A stretch of 64,000 bases of DNA. It comes from Pictodentalium vernedei (Eukaryota; Mollusca; Scaphopoda; Dentaliida; Dentaliidae). The DNA lies in the NCBI GenBank assembly GCA_031216915.1, contig CM062296.1:669556753-669620752 (forward strand). Reading direction: 5' to 3'. The position numbers were made by a program, and so were the translations under genes. A model generated the notes under the pieces. That model was not told where the DNA came from and made no database searches. It worked only from the letters and a program-made list of their open reading frames with translations. Shown here one piece after another: positions 41,166-52,568 of this stretch (position 1 is its first letter; each line of letters starts with the position of its first letter).

Positions 41166-41853
41166 TCGATTAATTCCCATGAGTTCGAGTCGATAGAACT
41201 TTTCAGTTAACAAAAATAATCAATTAACAGGGATTTGGTTATTTCTCTGTATTTTAGAAATAAACTGAGCATTTGACCTATTATTTTTACACGCCTGTTC
41301 TATATAATCTACAGTAACACTAAACCATGTGGAAAATAAAAATCTGTTCCGCACATATGTGCGGAATGGAAATCGTTGACGGACTATTTTAAACAGAAGA
41401 TAAATTTCACTGGAATTTTCTACAAATCGTGCAACGCAATTACTCTTTGAATCGCTAGCGATAGCTGAAAATCGTCCCCTGAATTCCAGTATGTTCTATG
41501 CGCCAGTAGGCACATACAACACACTGGAACTCAGGGGACGAAATTGTAACACGGGTTACCCTCGCAAATTTGGTTGGCGATAAAATGTGTTCTTTGTGTT
41601 GATAGTTTTCAAATGAATTGCCGAGCGCCCTTCTTACTAATTGTTTTTATAGACGCGAAGGCGTGTAATGAACACAGTACGACACACCCGTGTGAATGGG
41701 TAAATCGAAATGGCCATATCGATTAACACATTCACATGCGTACGTCTGTCTGTCTCTATCTTGACCTGGCGTAATTTACAATTTTCAATAACGTTCCTAG
41801 TTGAATTGAATTGGAGTCGACGGTGATGCGTCGTCTATAACCAACACTGATTT
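41166..41853. other. Spacer between the two duplication units, with a hairpin
   Basis: No gene. Holds the hairpin 41473-41540 and a small palindrome CCGCACATATGTGCGG near 41349. Confidence 0.45.
41473..41540. repeat. Hairpin element, family 1 copy
   Basis: CGTCCCCTGAATTCCAGTATG with TGGAACTCAGGGGACG; related to 38415-38480 and 61606-61672. Confidence 0.6.
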
Positions 41854-42190
41854 AATTCGAATTTGGGAATTGTTTTTCTTTCTTGTTTTGGGTGGGGGTA
41901 GGGAAGCAGCCTACTAAGCTATTCAGAAACAACTCGACAACTTTCTTTTACAACAGGCGTCTTGTTACCCCATTAAAGCACTATAAATTGCAAACAAATA
42001 TGCCTGTATACACAGATTCAAACTATGAAAATCTTATCTTATGAAAGACAATATCCAGGTTAATTCAGAGCGACGATGAAGCGCCTATCTAATAAAATTA
42101 AGCCATTGTATAGATATCACGTGAGATTTGTGTGTAAACTCAAACATTGTGAGTTGATGTCGTGTGTCAATTGAATTCGACGCGAAGGCA
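41854..42190. repeat. Segmental duplication, unit 2 (MITE-free)
   Basis: Homologue of 40544-41165. AATAAAATTAAGCCATTGTATAG here (read in two parts) shows the uninterrupted TTAA at 42098-42101. Confidence 0.75.
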
Positions 42191-42293
42191 ATGTATCCGT
42201 GTTTATAATATGACTCGTCCATTTTGTTCACTTTAAAACATTTGATATTTTTTTTTCATATTAATCAGTGATAAATAAAGCCTTCCGTCAATT

Positions 42294-42470
42294 TCATTGG
42301 TCAATTTCAAAACTAGACAATTTGATTGGCTGAACAAAATACAACTGGGCCACATTTTCATAATTTGCATAATTAGAGTTGGGAGTTTTCATTGGTCAAT
42401 TTCAAAACTGGACAATTTGATTGGCTAAACAAAATACAACTGGGTCACATTTGCATAATTTCAGCAGGGA
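42294..42470. repeat. 95 bp tandem duplication with inverted CCAAT boxes
   Basis: Two units share CATTGGTCAATTTCAAAACT and GACAATTTGATTGGCT, then ACAAAATACAACTGGG. Each has ATTGG twice. Confidence 0.7.
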
Positions 42471-42516
42471 GAATTTACGTTATCTGTCCTATTTAGGGTG
42501 GGTTATATTGTATTAA

Positions 42517-42728
42517 TATTTTACCTACAAGAAAAACGCCATTCATTTCTTTTATATCTTCACTTTTTGCATCCAAAACATAGGTTATGACCCCTCATTG
42601 GAACGCGCTCGACGAGCTCGTTCCAATGAGGTGTCATAACCTATGTTCTGGAAGCAAAAAATGAAAATTTTTAGTTATACGAGGATGTTTTTTCCAAGTG
42701 CCGTCTGCAACTCAAGTTAGGTGATGGT
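42517..42728. mobile_element. piggyBac-like MITE, copy 2 (degraded ends)
   Basis: Flanked by TTAA at 42513-42516 and 42729-42732. Central palindrome with CATTGG on one arm and CCAATG on the other. Confidence 0.7.
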
Positions 42729-42786
42729 TTAAAAGGATCATACTAAGTGTCTAATTTGTGCGTGTGTCTGTCATATGATAAATAGA

Positions 42787-42927
42787 ATATGAAATGGGTG
42801 TTTTTCTCATATAATATTTAAGAAACTCGTCCGAATTTTCCGTTTGGGCGAGCCTCTGGCGAGCCCAAACGGAAAATTCTTAGACTCGTTTCATAAATAT
42901 AATATGAGAAAAACTCTCATTTCATAT
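42787..42927. repeat. 141 bp fold-back
   Basis: ATATGAAATGGGTGTTTTTC and its complement close arms that meet at CGTTTGGGC/GCCCAAACG. Confidence 0.7.
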
Positions 42928-43324
42928 CCTCTATATATGAAATAAAGATTTGGCGGATATCAGACGAATCTAATTCAATTGGGTTCGACGCGACGGTAGT
43001 GCGACGTACATAACAGGCCCTAGACATCGATAGCACACGACCGTAAACCTAGACTTTTTACGTGACTAGATTTGAGACTAAGACTTTTGTCACACACACA
43101 GTCGGTCATACAAAAGGGTAGTGTCAGATTCGGGCTGTTAGGGACCAAGCAAAACAAATTCGGAGTAGCAATACAGTGCGTGTTCATTACACAAGTAGAG
43201 CTGAAACGGTTAAGGGATTTCCTTGATCGATTAATCACGTGGATTAACCTTGATTAACCGATTAATCACTTGTCCAAATAGATATCTGAATAATTGCCAT
43301 ACCGTTGATGATTTACAGCATGAA

Positions 43325-43566
43325 CCCTTTACCAAACATTACAAACAAAACGGACTAGGCCTATATACAAAAATCTCCATTCACATTTATTATGTTTTCA
43401 ATTTTTGTCTCAAAAACACAGCTTATGACTCCTCATTGGAACGAGCTCCTAGAGCTCGTTCCAATGAGGGGTTATAAGCTATGTTTTTGAGACAAAAATT
43501 GAAATATTTTAGTACTCCATGCATTTATTTTGCAAGTATCGTCTGCTACCCGCAATGGTAAAAGGG
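43325..43566. mobile_element. piggyBac-like MITE, copy 3
   Basis: Ends CCCTTTACC / GTAAAAGGG, flanked by TGAA (a changed TTAA) and TTAA. Its palindrome has AGCTTATGA on one arm and TTATAAGCT on the other, where other copies have AGGTTATGA and TCATAACCT. Confidence 0.75.
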
Positions 43567-43965
43567 TTAAGAATGACCATTTACAGCTGCTGATACAGTA
43601 TGATGATCATGCAAGTAAACAAGTATGTCAGCAAGTAACTTGCATGCTTTACTCTGTCTCCTATAATTGATGTGATTCAGTGTGACAATGTTTTCTTGTT
43701 TTGGAGCAAGTTTGTTCCTTTGTTAACCCGTATAATACAGTAGTTCAAAAGTAACGGTTAATCGACCAATTACTTTTTGGATCGATCAAGATGTTGATAA
43801 TTGATTAATCACTTAATCGGTCGACTATTTCAGCTCTATACATAAGTAGTTACGATACTACTGCATGTATATTTTATTCATCCGCAAATAAATTTCCAAG
43901 ACGTCTTTAAGTCCAAGAAGTCTCAAGTTTCTGAACTATAATCCCGACTGACTAATATTACATAG

Positions 43966-44118
43966 AGAGTAATCGCCTGACTGGACTGGTAACGTGAAAT
44001 AATTCATGAGAGGTGACGGACGTTGTACAAACACGAGTGCGCGAATGCGCACGAGTGTTTTACAATATAGTCCCTCGCCTCGAATGAATTATTTCACGTC
44101 CAGTCAAGCGATTACTCT
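43966..44118. repeat. 153 bp fold-back
   Basis: AGAGTAATCG and CGATTACTCT close it; ACGTGAAATAATTCAT pairs with ATGAATTATTTCACGT further in. The centre has ACGAGTGCGCGAATGCGCACG. Confidence 0.65.
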
Positions 44119-44159
44119 GTTTATTACTTTTCATTATTGGCGATATTTATATTATTTAA

Positions 44160-44357
44160 CCCTTTCCCTAACGTAACGGCCAAAAAACGGCCAGCGCTAT
44201 TCTCAAAACTCGCCAATTAATTTTCATTATTTTTTAATTTTTTGTCTCTAAAACATAGGTTATGATCCCCTCACTGGAACGAGCTCGTCGACCCCGTTCC
44301 AATGAGGGGTCACAACCTATGTTTTTGTATCGTCTGTTTTTCATGTTAGGTGAAGGG
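44160..44357. mobile_element. piggyBac-like MITE, copy 4 (right-arm deletion)
   Basis: TTAA at 44156-44159 and 44358-44361; starts CCCTTTCCCTAAC, ends GTTAGGTGAAGGG. About 45 bp are missing between the palindrome and the right end. Confidence 0.8.
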
Positions 44358-44361
44358 TTAA

Positions 44362-45282
44362 AAAGCAAAACAAAAAACAAACAAAAAAAAACAATGAAGT
44401 TCCCATTTCACCCCCAGCAAAGCGTCTTCGTTTGCATGCACGGATACATGACACAATTGTTGATTGCATAATTCACTCGTGGAGTTATCGTTTATAATCA
44501 AACCCGGAAATCCCAGTAAATCACACTTTGGAAATTAATAAAACTCTATCATCAAGTCATGTCTTCTAGGAAGGAGTACCTTCATGATGTAGTTGGAATA
44601 TTACCAGTCTTGACTTGAGCCATCACTGTCAGTACAAATCAGGTTTACACCTCCCCACTGCCCCCGTACTCGGTCAAATTCGCTACACCCCTGTCTGGAG
44701 GTAACAGATTAGCAAGTCCATTCAGAGAATTTTGTTCATAAGTGTAGGATTTCATCAAATTTATACTTCTATAAAATCATTTTTCTCCAAATTAAACTAG
44801 TGACAGCTTGAGAGAAGGTCCATTACAATTGCATTCCAACCAAAAACTTACTTTCTTCTGTGTCATAAAATAGATTTTTTCTCCCAACACCAACGTCGTT
44901 GATGGTATCGTTTTGTGTACCACAATACACAGCGGCGAAATGGTCGAGTCTATTCCATTTGTTGGGTGGTACAGTAATATTTTTTTCCAACAGTACAAAA
45001 CTGTTTCTACTCTCTTGTTATGTTTAATCCCCAGAACGGGAATACCCAGGTTCCCGGTTCCAAAAGCCGGGCTCGATAACCCGGAAATCTCTAGCACCGA
45101 ATCGGCAATCAAGCGTCGAACTCTTTGTGTGTTGAACTGAACTGAAGTTTTCTCAAAAAACAAAACTGCCCAAAGTAACTTTGTAAGATTTCTTCAGCCC
45201 CTCCACGCCTCAGCGTTTTACAATTCCGATTTCCTGACCACTCTTTTTCGTCCTTGTTGAACATAAGTTCCCAGCCGCAAAC
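44362..45282. other. Spacer between MITE copy 4 and a possible exon
   Basis: No repeat recognised. A minus-strand open frame at 44792-45163 has no recognisable motif. Confidence 0.35.
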
Positions 45283-45545
45283 CTCAGACCACATTACCGT
45301 CAATTTATCACAATAACCTATAATGTCGATAATCACCATGCCCTTTTTTATCCCAAGCTTTGCGAGAGCACGCGCAAACCTTCGAAAATGCTGGTACAAT
45401 TCCGCATTGTTACAGATATTCGATCCCCACCATAATATACACGCTTCATTAGGCCATTGCGCAGCTCGGTTTTCCAGGAAATCTCGTTTGGTGTTGTGTT
45501 CCCTGATGTTGTCGTTGGTCGAAGTCCGGAAATTCAGTCTTTTCA
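45283..45545 (-). CDS. Possible exon of an acyl-CoA synthetase-like (AMP-binding) gene
   Basis: The minus frame contains LENRAAQWPNEACILW, then AELYQHFRRFARALAKLGIK and KGMVIIDIIG, which resembles the N-terminal start of AMP-dependent synthetases (a tyAELxxxxRRLAxALxxLGIKKGDvV pattern). A 3' splice-like TTATGTTCAG precedes it at 45546 and a donor-like GAG-GTTTGC follows at 45283, so it could be one exon of about 263 bases. Known motifs of the family (the ATP-binding loop) would be on other exons and none is seen nearby. A retrocopy fragment is also possible. A MITE relic lies just upstream. Confidence 0.35.
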
Positions 45546-45763
45546 CCTGAACATAAAATATTCCCGAATAACTAAATATTTTCATTTTGTGTCTCTAAAT
45601 CATAACTTATTACCCTCCACTGGAACGGGCTCGACGAGTTCGTTCCTGTGACGGGTCATAAATTGTGTTTTTTTAGGCCAAAATATAAAAAAACTAATAA
45701 AATTTATATGACGATTTCTGTGACAGTGCTGGCCTTTTTAGTGGTTACTATATACCTAAAGGG
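45536..45763. mobile_element. piggyBac-like MITE, copy 5 (degenerate)
   Basis: The right end CCTAAAGGG is followed by TTAA at 45764-45767. The palindrome is recognisable (CTCCACTGGAACGGGCTCG). The left end is uncertain and may start later than given. Confidence 0.55.
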
Positions 45764-46083
45764 TTAAATTACAGATGTGAATGAAAAGTATAGCAAATTC
45801 GTCACCTTGTGAGCCTTGTTCATTTGAAGCGATCGGAGAAACCGTAAACCTTATAGATTTTAGTGAACTATTTACAGAAATTTCATATGTAATCGCGACT
45901 TGTATTGTTATTTGTGTGTAGTTGAAAACAGGGGGGGGGGGGGGGCAATTGACCCTAATCGACCACTCCTTCACTCCACTCGTGTTGTGTATTCAATAAA
46001 TTATCAGTAGAACATTTGTTTGAAATCTTTCTTAGTATTCTTTAAGTTTTTGGAGGAATAAAAAAAACTGTTGCTTTACGTTG

Positions 46084-46612
46084 ATTGGGCATATTTCAGT
46101 TTATGGACAGGCGAGTCAACCCTTAATGTGCATATTGCGAGCCATATTTCAGTTTATTAATCGGCGAGTCAACCCTTAATCTGCATAGTGCGAGCCATAT
46201 TTCAGTTTAATGGACCGGCAAGTCAATCCTTAATGTGCATTTTATGGGCCATGTTTCAGTTTATGGACTGGCCAGTGAACCAGTAATGTGCATATTGCGA
46301 GCCATATTTCAGTTTATGGATGGCTTAACCCTTTACCCAACGTAACAGGCCAAAACCGGCCTGCGCTAATCTCAAAAATCGCCAATTAATTTTCATTATT
46401 TTTTTCATTTTTTGTCTCAAAAACATAGGTTATGACCCCTCGTTGGAACGAGCTCGTCGAGCTCGTTCCAACGAGGGGTCATAACCTATGTTTTTGAGAC
46501 AAAAAATGAAAAAAATTAGTTATTCCAAGATTTTTTTGCAAGTGTCGTCTGCTTTCCATGTTAGGTAAAGGGTTAATGTGCCGGCCAGTCAAACTTTAAT
46601 GTGCATATTGAT
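46084..46612. repeat. 57 bp tandem array, interrupted by a MITE
   Basis: Five units share CATATTTCAGTTTATGGAC, GAGTCAACCCTTAATGTGC and ATATTGCGAG. The MITE at 46329-46572 interrupts the last unit. Confidence 0.75.
46329..46572. mobile_element. piggyBac-like MITE, copy 6 (complete)
   Basis: TTAA at 46325-46328 and 46573-46576. Nearly identical to copy 1 (ends CCCTTTACCCAAC / GTTAGGTAAAGGG), so it is among the younger copies. Confidence 0.85.
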
Positions 46613-49600
46613 CCAGCTTCCCTTCGATTAATTCACATTAGTTTAAACAATATTTATTTTCATTAAACTTGTACAGTACTCACATCGGTACAATAAATTG
46701 GATACGACAGTAAGCTTTAAGCTTTTTCGAGGTCGTTTCCAGATAGAATACAATTACAAAAATAGTTGAATGATGACAGAGGTATCAGGTATGTTCATAT
46801 CGTCTTCTGCGTGTAACCTATTGGTGTGATAACGACACACACTGATTACAGGAATGATATGGAAAAATATCTTACCTCCTACAAGTATCTGGGAATTTCA
46901 TTTGTTCAAAGACGTCACACGCAGACTGCATATAAAACCACATACTGCCTGTCAACATCAATATATACTGACAGCTTTGGGTAATCTCCCCTTTGTTCAT
47001 TGATTATTCAAAATGGCGGCAGCCAATAAACGCTTCAAGTTGAAAGATTGAGTGTTGGAAGCCTATATTTGGTCTGAAGTGCAGGTTAGGCAACTTAAAA
47101 GGCTTCATATTCCTTGGAAGTGTGTCATGTTACTTTCGAAATGAAACTATTTGGTATGTATGAATTTGCCTTGCAACAATTTATGGAGAGTGCCCTCTCA
47201 CATAAATTGTAACAAGGCAAAGACACGTGAACACATTGTGAGAATTCTCTCATTTAATTTTGATCGCTGTTGTTATCAGCTCTGTGCATCGAAGCAGCAG
47301 TAGGTAAGATATATTCGCTCTCGTCCAATATGGAATTAACTGTCACCATATATACCATATTAGGCCCCCAACAAACTGTGTAACTAATAATACACGTCAA
47401 ACTGAGTTCTTGATAAAGGAGGGATAAGACAGAAAGAGTCGTAAAAGAGGATTATCACTAAACATTCACGGGTTTGTCTGGAGGGCTGCACTGATATATC
47501 ACTGAGCGAGCGAGCAGATTATGAATATCTTTATAGTGCACACCCACGCAGTGGCGTGTGCGGACATGGATAATCCAGGTACGTATCCATGATTTTATAA
47601 TTTTTCTATATACATGCAACAGAATTTGGGGTGCCATCTGGCGGCGTGGCTCTCCCACTGGCAAAACAATCCAGAATCATTGTAACGGATATTTAATTGT
47701 TTTTGGCTTTTCAAAGGACATGTAAAATATATTGTCGCAAAATGCTGTAAACTATGAGAAGTAATTAAGTAATGAAGTGAGTTTCGAAGTTAAGTAGTTG
47801 TTGGCGAGTTAGGTATTGTTTGAAAGTTCGAAGTGCCAAAGCCGTCCGTTGCCGGTTTCGTCAGATTCAAAGCCCAGTTTCAATTTTAATTGAGGACGCT
47901 CACTTCGCAAATTGTTGACAACGAATAAAAAAAATAAAACAAGTGATTTATTGACAATTTTAGTGGGCCTTTTTCATTTGTGGGGAACTTAGCGCGATTT
48001 TCTTAGAAACGGCCGGAGTTCGGGTGAATTCAAGTTATGTTGACGTACGGTCTGGGGAAATCTTTGTTCTCAAAACACGGGCATGCAGTCTTGTAATAAA
48101 ATTTTACAGAAACAGGCATGCACGCGAACAGCAATATTCATTTATTTCCTAGATGTTTCTTCACAGGTTCACTGGTTCCAGTCTGTGAACTATTTTTACC
48201 ATTGATACAATACAATGTCAGTTTAAGACTGTGAGAATTACAGTGTAGCGGCCAGCCAAATTTGTGATCCGACGTGTTCTCCTAAAGGCTAAATACCAGA
48301 ACCACTCAGAACTCCCATTTAAATTATACTTCCTCTGTGTTTTGGTAAACAATGTTTTAATTCCTGGATGCTTTAGGCTTTGCAATCAGAATAGAACTGA
48401 ATTCATCTTCAAACTAGTCAATGTCGCCCTCCTCGTCTGACCAACATCTGGAGGTGGGGATTCTGATATTTAGTATGTTTCTCCAGTAATGGCAAAGAAC
48501 TTTTAATTTAAGGGGCTGCCAATCCCAAACGTTCAATCAAATGATGTGTTTTTTCCTGAATGAAATGTTACGTCAATGACCTTCAAATAGGCATGTGTTA
48601 TACATCAAAATGTTTGGTTTGACACATAGAAGATTTTTGTAGTAAAGTCTATTTTGCTTATCCTGCCTTGCACATGATGCATGTTGATTACATAATAGAG
48701 CATGTGAATTGGAATTAAAGAAGCTGATAAAAAAAACTCTTTATGACATTTTCACTACCTCCCCATTAAGTTTCAATAATAGAAAATAGCATGCAGGGGG
48801 TTAAAGTGTGTTAAAAAGTTCACATCACTTCCAAATTTGCTTTTGAAAAAAATGTGTTGAAGTTGAGGAAAAAACAAATGAAAGTACGTGGCTTGGCTAT
48901 TTGTACTGTACATGTCAAAGGTCACTGCACTACATCTGACAAACAATTGTATGGAATACCGAGAGGATCCGAAGAATTGTTAAAGTTTATGCTGCTGACA
49001 TGTTTTCTTACATGGGAATTCCTATTTTACCAATGGCACTAATAATTTTTATATGAGACTTATTTACATATGACCAATGAGATTTGTAGGAATAATATCA
49101 CAGTAATATATAAAAAAAAAGAATTTTCTCAGATTATTGTGCAATCTGATTTCCGTACACAAGTCGCCAATACACACAACAGATTTCACTTTCAACAGAA
49201 CCTGACATTCAGTTACCTGCTATTTATACTGAACACCGTGTGTTTGTGCACGACTTTTCCACTTCTCTCGAAAAGAAGATGGACATAAAAGTGTTTTACG
49301 GAATGGATATGTGTGAAAAACTGCTTGGGCAAATCGGGTTGTTTGGTGGAAACAAACACCGCTGCCGACACAAGGCAGGCGTTTGAATGTAAACAACATC
49401 GAACACGCGGTGCTGTTTACTGGGAAGATAGATGTAAACATTATATTTTCAGCGTGAAAAGCATATCGAAAGGCCTCTTTTTTCACCGAGAATGATTTTC
49501 GTAGTATCAAGGCGTGCTATTTGTCGTTCATCGCCCAATGCTTTCCAAATATTCTTGGAAAAAAGCTTCTCTGTCACAGAAACGGTCTGGAAACAGATTC

Positions 49601-49840
49601 GCGGTGATTCCCAAAAGACAGAAACTGTTCCGCCCATTCGTAACAAAGGCGTTACGACATATACCTCACAAAATAATTCGTAACATTCCGATTACCATTT
49701 CTCAAATCCACTAAATTCTTTTAATAACATTTGGCACCAAATTATTAAACAAGCACAATTTCAGGAGCATTATAGATAAAGTTGTTATAGCTTTCTGAAT
49801 TACCGAAATGTTGTTTTGATCACGTGGTATAATTACAAAT
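46613..49840. other. Flanking DNA, no gene seen
   Basis: Three kilobases of AT-rich DNA. The only clear structure is the hairpin at 47165-47221. No open frame is convincing. Confidence 0.4.
47165..47221. repeat. Hairpin, 57 bp
   Basis: TTTGCCTTGCAACAATTTAT pairs with ATAAATTGTAACAAGGCAAA across a short GAGAG/CTCTC centre. Confidence 0.65.
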
Positions 49841-50022
49841 GGGGATCAGGACAACTCGAACGAAAGACATCTCGGACCAAGACAACTCGCACTTTTGAAG
49901 ACAACTCGGACCAACTTTGAAGACAACTCGGACCAACTTTAAAGACAACTCGGACCACTTTTGAAGACAACTCGGACCAACTTTCAAGACAAGTTGTAAC
50001 GAATATAAGACAGGTTGGACCA
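49841..50022 (-). repeat. Minisatellite, 23-25 bp unit (minus orientation)
   Basis: Repeats of GACAACTCGGACCAACTTT with AAAGA-type joints. The same unit in opposite orientation forms the array at 51330-51575. Confidence 0.75.
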
Positions 50023-50205
50023 ACTGTGAAGAAAAGAATGATGTAGAAAATAATTAAATGTGATCTCACAGATTACCGACATGTTGTTTTAGGCACCAGT
50101 TTTTCTATATATTATGTTCGTTTCAAGAATTTTAATCATTCAGTCATGGCTGATGAAGTAAAGATGCGTTCTTTCATTCATTCGTCATCCTGTTGGGTAA
50201 AAGCA

Positions 50206-50282
50206 AAGATGATCATTCATTCATTCATTCATTCATTCATTCATTCATTCATTCATTCATTCATTCATTCATTCATTCATTG
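50206..50282. repeat. (TTCA)n microsatellite
   Basis: About 19 perfect tetranucleotide units. The open frame through it is low complexity. Confidence 0.9.
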
Positions 50283-50627
50283 TATGTGGCCAGTGGAGTC
50301 TTGGAGTGTTTTTGGTCGCACCATACGTACCAATAATGACTGTGAAGGGTGGCATGTTAGGCTAAATCAGAAAGCCAAAAAGGGAAATCTACATTTTTAT
50401 TTGTTATTAACTTTATTGTATGCTGAAGCTAAGCAGCTTCCCACTCAGGTAAAAATGGTCTCGGAAGGTAAGTTGAAAAGAATACAAAGAAAGAAGGTTC
50501 GCTGTGTACAAGGTAAACTTTTCGATGTATGGAATAGGTACACTGTTGGGGAAATCAGAGCCCACCAACTGTTGAAAAAAGTGTGGGAGTTACTATGGGC
50601 CACTATCTTAAACTGTGTGGTTATTAA

Positions 50628-50866
50628 ACCTTTACCAAACGCAACGGTCAAAACCGACCAGCGCTATTCACGAAAATTGATATTCAATCTTTTTTATAGT
50701 GTTGTTTTTTTCTTCCAAGACATAGGTTATGACCCCTCATTGGAAGGAACGCGTCGCGCTCGTTCTAATGACGGATCATAACCTATGTATTGCAAGAAAA
50801 AAATGAAAATTTATAGTTACACGAGATTTTTTTTACGAGTGTCGTCTGCTACTAGCGTTAGGTAAC
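50628..50866. mobile_element. piggyBac-like MITE, copy 7
   Basis: TTAA at 50624-50627, start ACCTTTACCAAACG; the right end GTTAGGTAACC has lost its terminal GGG and TTAA. Confidence 0.7.
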
Positions 50867-51044
50867 CTCCACATTTACTAATTGTTAAACAATTAGCGTG
50901 TCATTTGTTAACTGGCCTTTTTATTGCTCGTTGTCTCGGGTTTATCCATTTACTCAAAGGTTATTGTTATTAATTGTAATTTCACAAAAGAAGTGTCAAC
51001 AGGGCTTGAAAGAAATATCTCATAATTGTAAGAGGATAAGTTAA

Positions 51045-51134
51045 CTTTTACCTTCATACACGAAAATTGCTATTTAATCTTTTTTTCATTTTTTTGGTTT
51101 CCAAAACATAGATTATGATCCCTCATTGGAACGA
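51045..51134. mobile_element. piggyBac-like MITE, copy 8 (left half only)
   Basis: TTAA at 51041-51044 then CTTTTACC; runs to CCTCATTGGAACGAGCG and stops at the palindrome centre. Confidence 0.6.
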
Positions 51135-51329
51135 GCGAATCATGTATGTGCTGAACATTGTTTTTTATGTGAAAACTTTTATTCATTCATTTATTCATGT
51201 CTTTGATTGTCATGCCTCATTTTTTAATAAATCGTTTAAACCGTGATTGGTTGTTCTGTGATTTTTCCCACCAACCCCGAATCTTCGTTTGTGCACTATT
51301 CAGATCCGAATTATTCACCGAGTCAGTCC

Positions 51330-51575
51330 AAGTTGCCTAGAAAGTTGGGTCGACTTGTCTTGAAACTTGGGTCGACTTCTTCAAAAGTTGGGCCGAGTTG
51401 TCTTGAAAGTTAGTCCGAGTTGTCTTCAAAAGTGGTCAGAGTTGCCTTTAAAGTTGGTCCGAGTTGTCTTCAAAGTTGGTCCGAGTTATCTTCAAAGTTG
51501 GTCCGAGTTGTCTTCAAAGTTGGTCCGAGTTGTTTCGAAAGTGGTCCGAGTTGTCTTGGTCCGAGTTGTCTTTGG
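51330..51575 (+). repeat. Minisatellite, 23-25 bp unit (plus orientation)
   Basis: About nine units of AAAGTTGGTCCGAGTTGTC with small changes; inverse of 49841-50022. Confidence 0.8.
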
Positions 51576-52568
51576 TTCGGGGTCATACTAAATACCGAGC
51601 TATACCGAACAGAACCGAGCAGTAGAAAAATAAGGCATATTAGGCAAAATAAAGGCCATACTATGGTATATAGAGGTTATTTAAATGTAAAATATCAATT
51701 TGGGACACGTTGGGGTAAAATTGGATGATTTATAAACATTAGAGTATAACGCGCCATTCGAAAACTTCAGCTCGGTATTTACTTGGTTGAACACACAAAT
51801 CCAATTAACACGCTATCGCAGCTCGGTATTTGGTGTCTGCGCTGCATCACAAAGACTTTAAATTTGTTTTTTTTTTAAATATAGAAACAAAATTCCCATC
51901 ACCATTTACCAGGGCTTTGGACCTGCAAGTCATGGACTTGGCTGGTTTAAAATTGTCTGTCTTTTGTCGCCTATACTGGTACATACAATTCCCATCACCA
52001 TTTACCAGGACTTTGGACCTGCAAGTTATTCATGTAGACTTGGCTGGTTTAAAATTGTTTGTTCTTTTGTCATGCATACCGGTGCGCATGTCTGTGTAGT
52101 GATCAGTTAATGGGGCCAGCTGTCCCTGTCTTAGGTTGTTCCATATTTGGAATCTTATCCGTTATCGGTAACAGACCTGCGTCACCTAATATACTCACTT
52201 ATTTTTGAAAGTGGACACTGTATTCCAAAATTGGAATCTCAGTAATCCGCCAACGGAAACAGACCGATTTCGGCTTCTTTGTCTTTTTCGACATAGCAGT
52301 GCCTTTTGGCTATTGTCAGCAGTGTGTTTCGAACATCTCCTGCTATACGGTGTATATTTTTTGCTACCGCTGCGGCGGTGCAACTTTTCTTTACCGCGGG
52401 CAGTGCACTTTGGCTGCTGCCCTCTGTAACATCATTTGAACGTTACTATTATTTTTGCAGGTTTCTTTGTTCCTCATTTTTTTGTTGTTGTTTTTTTGTG
52501 GCAGATTTCTGCTCATTTTTTTTTGGGGGGGGGGGGTGCGTTTTTGTACTGGTTACACCAGCCTAAAT
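51576..52568. other. Spacer with a 96 bp tandem duplication
   Basis: Units at about 51892-51970 and 51988-52066 share TTCCCATCACCATTTACCAG and TTGGCTGGTTTAAAATTG. A G run lies at 52525-52536. No gene seen. Confidence 0.45.

Larger units (their letters stand above)
50023..51329. other. Spacer with a TTCA microsatellite and two MITE copies
   Basis: No gene. (TTCA)n spans 50206-50282; MITE copies 7 and 8 lie at 50628-50866 and 51045-51134. Confidence 0.5.

Noticed and set aside
46084..46612. CRISPR-like array
   Set aside because: Units are contiguous 57 bp tandem repeats without unique spacers, in an animal genome.
49833..50069. Protein frames in the minisatellite (also 51367-51728)
   Set aside because: Repeating Ser-Glu-Leu or Val-Arg-Val peptides come from the 23-25 bp units.
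50146..50781. 211-codon frame with Ile-His-Ser-Phe repeats
   Set aside because: Produced by the TTCA microsatellite and a MITE.
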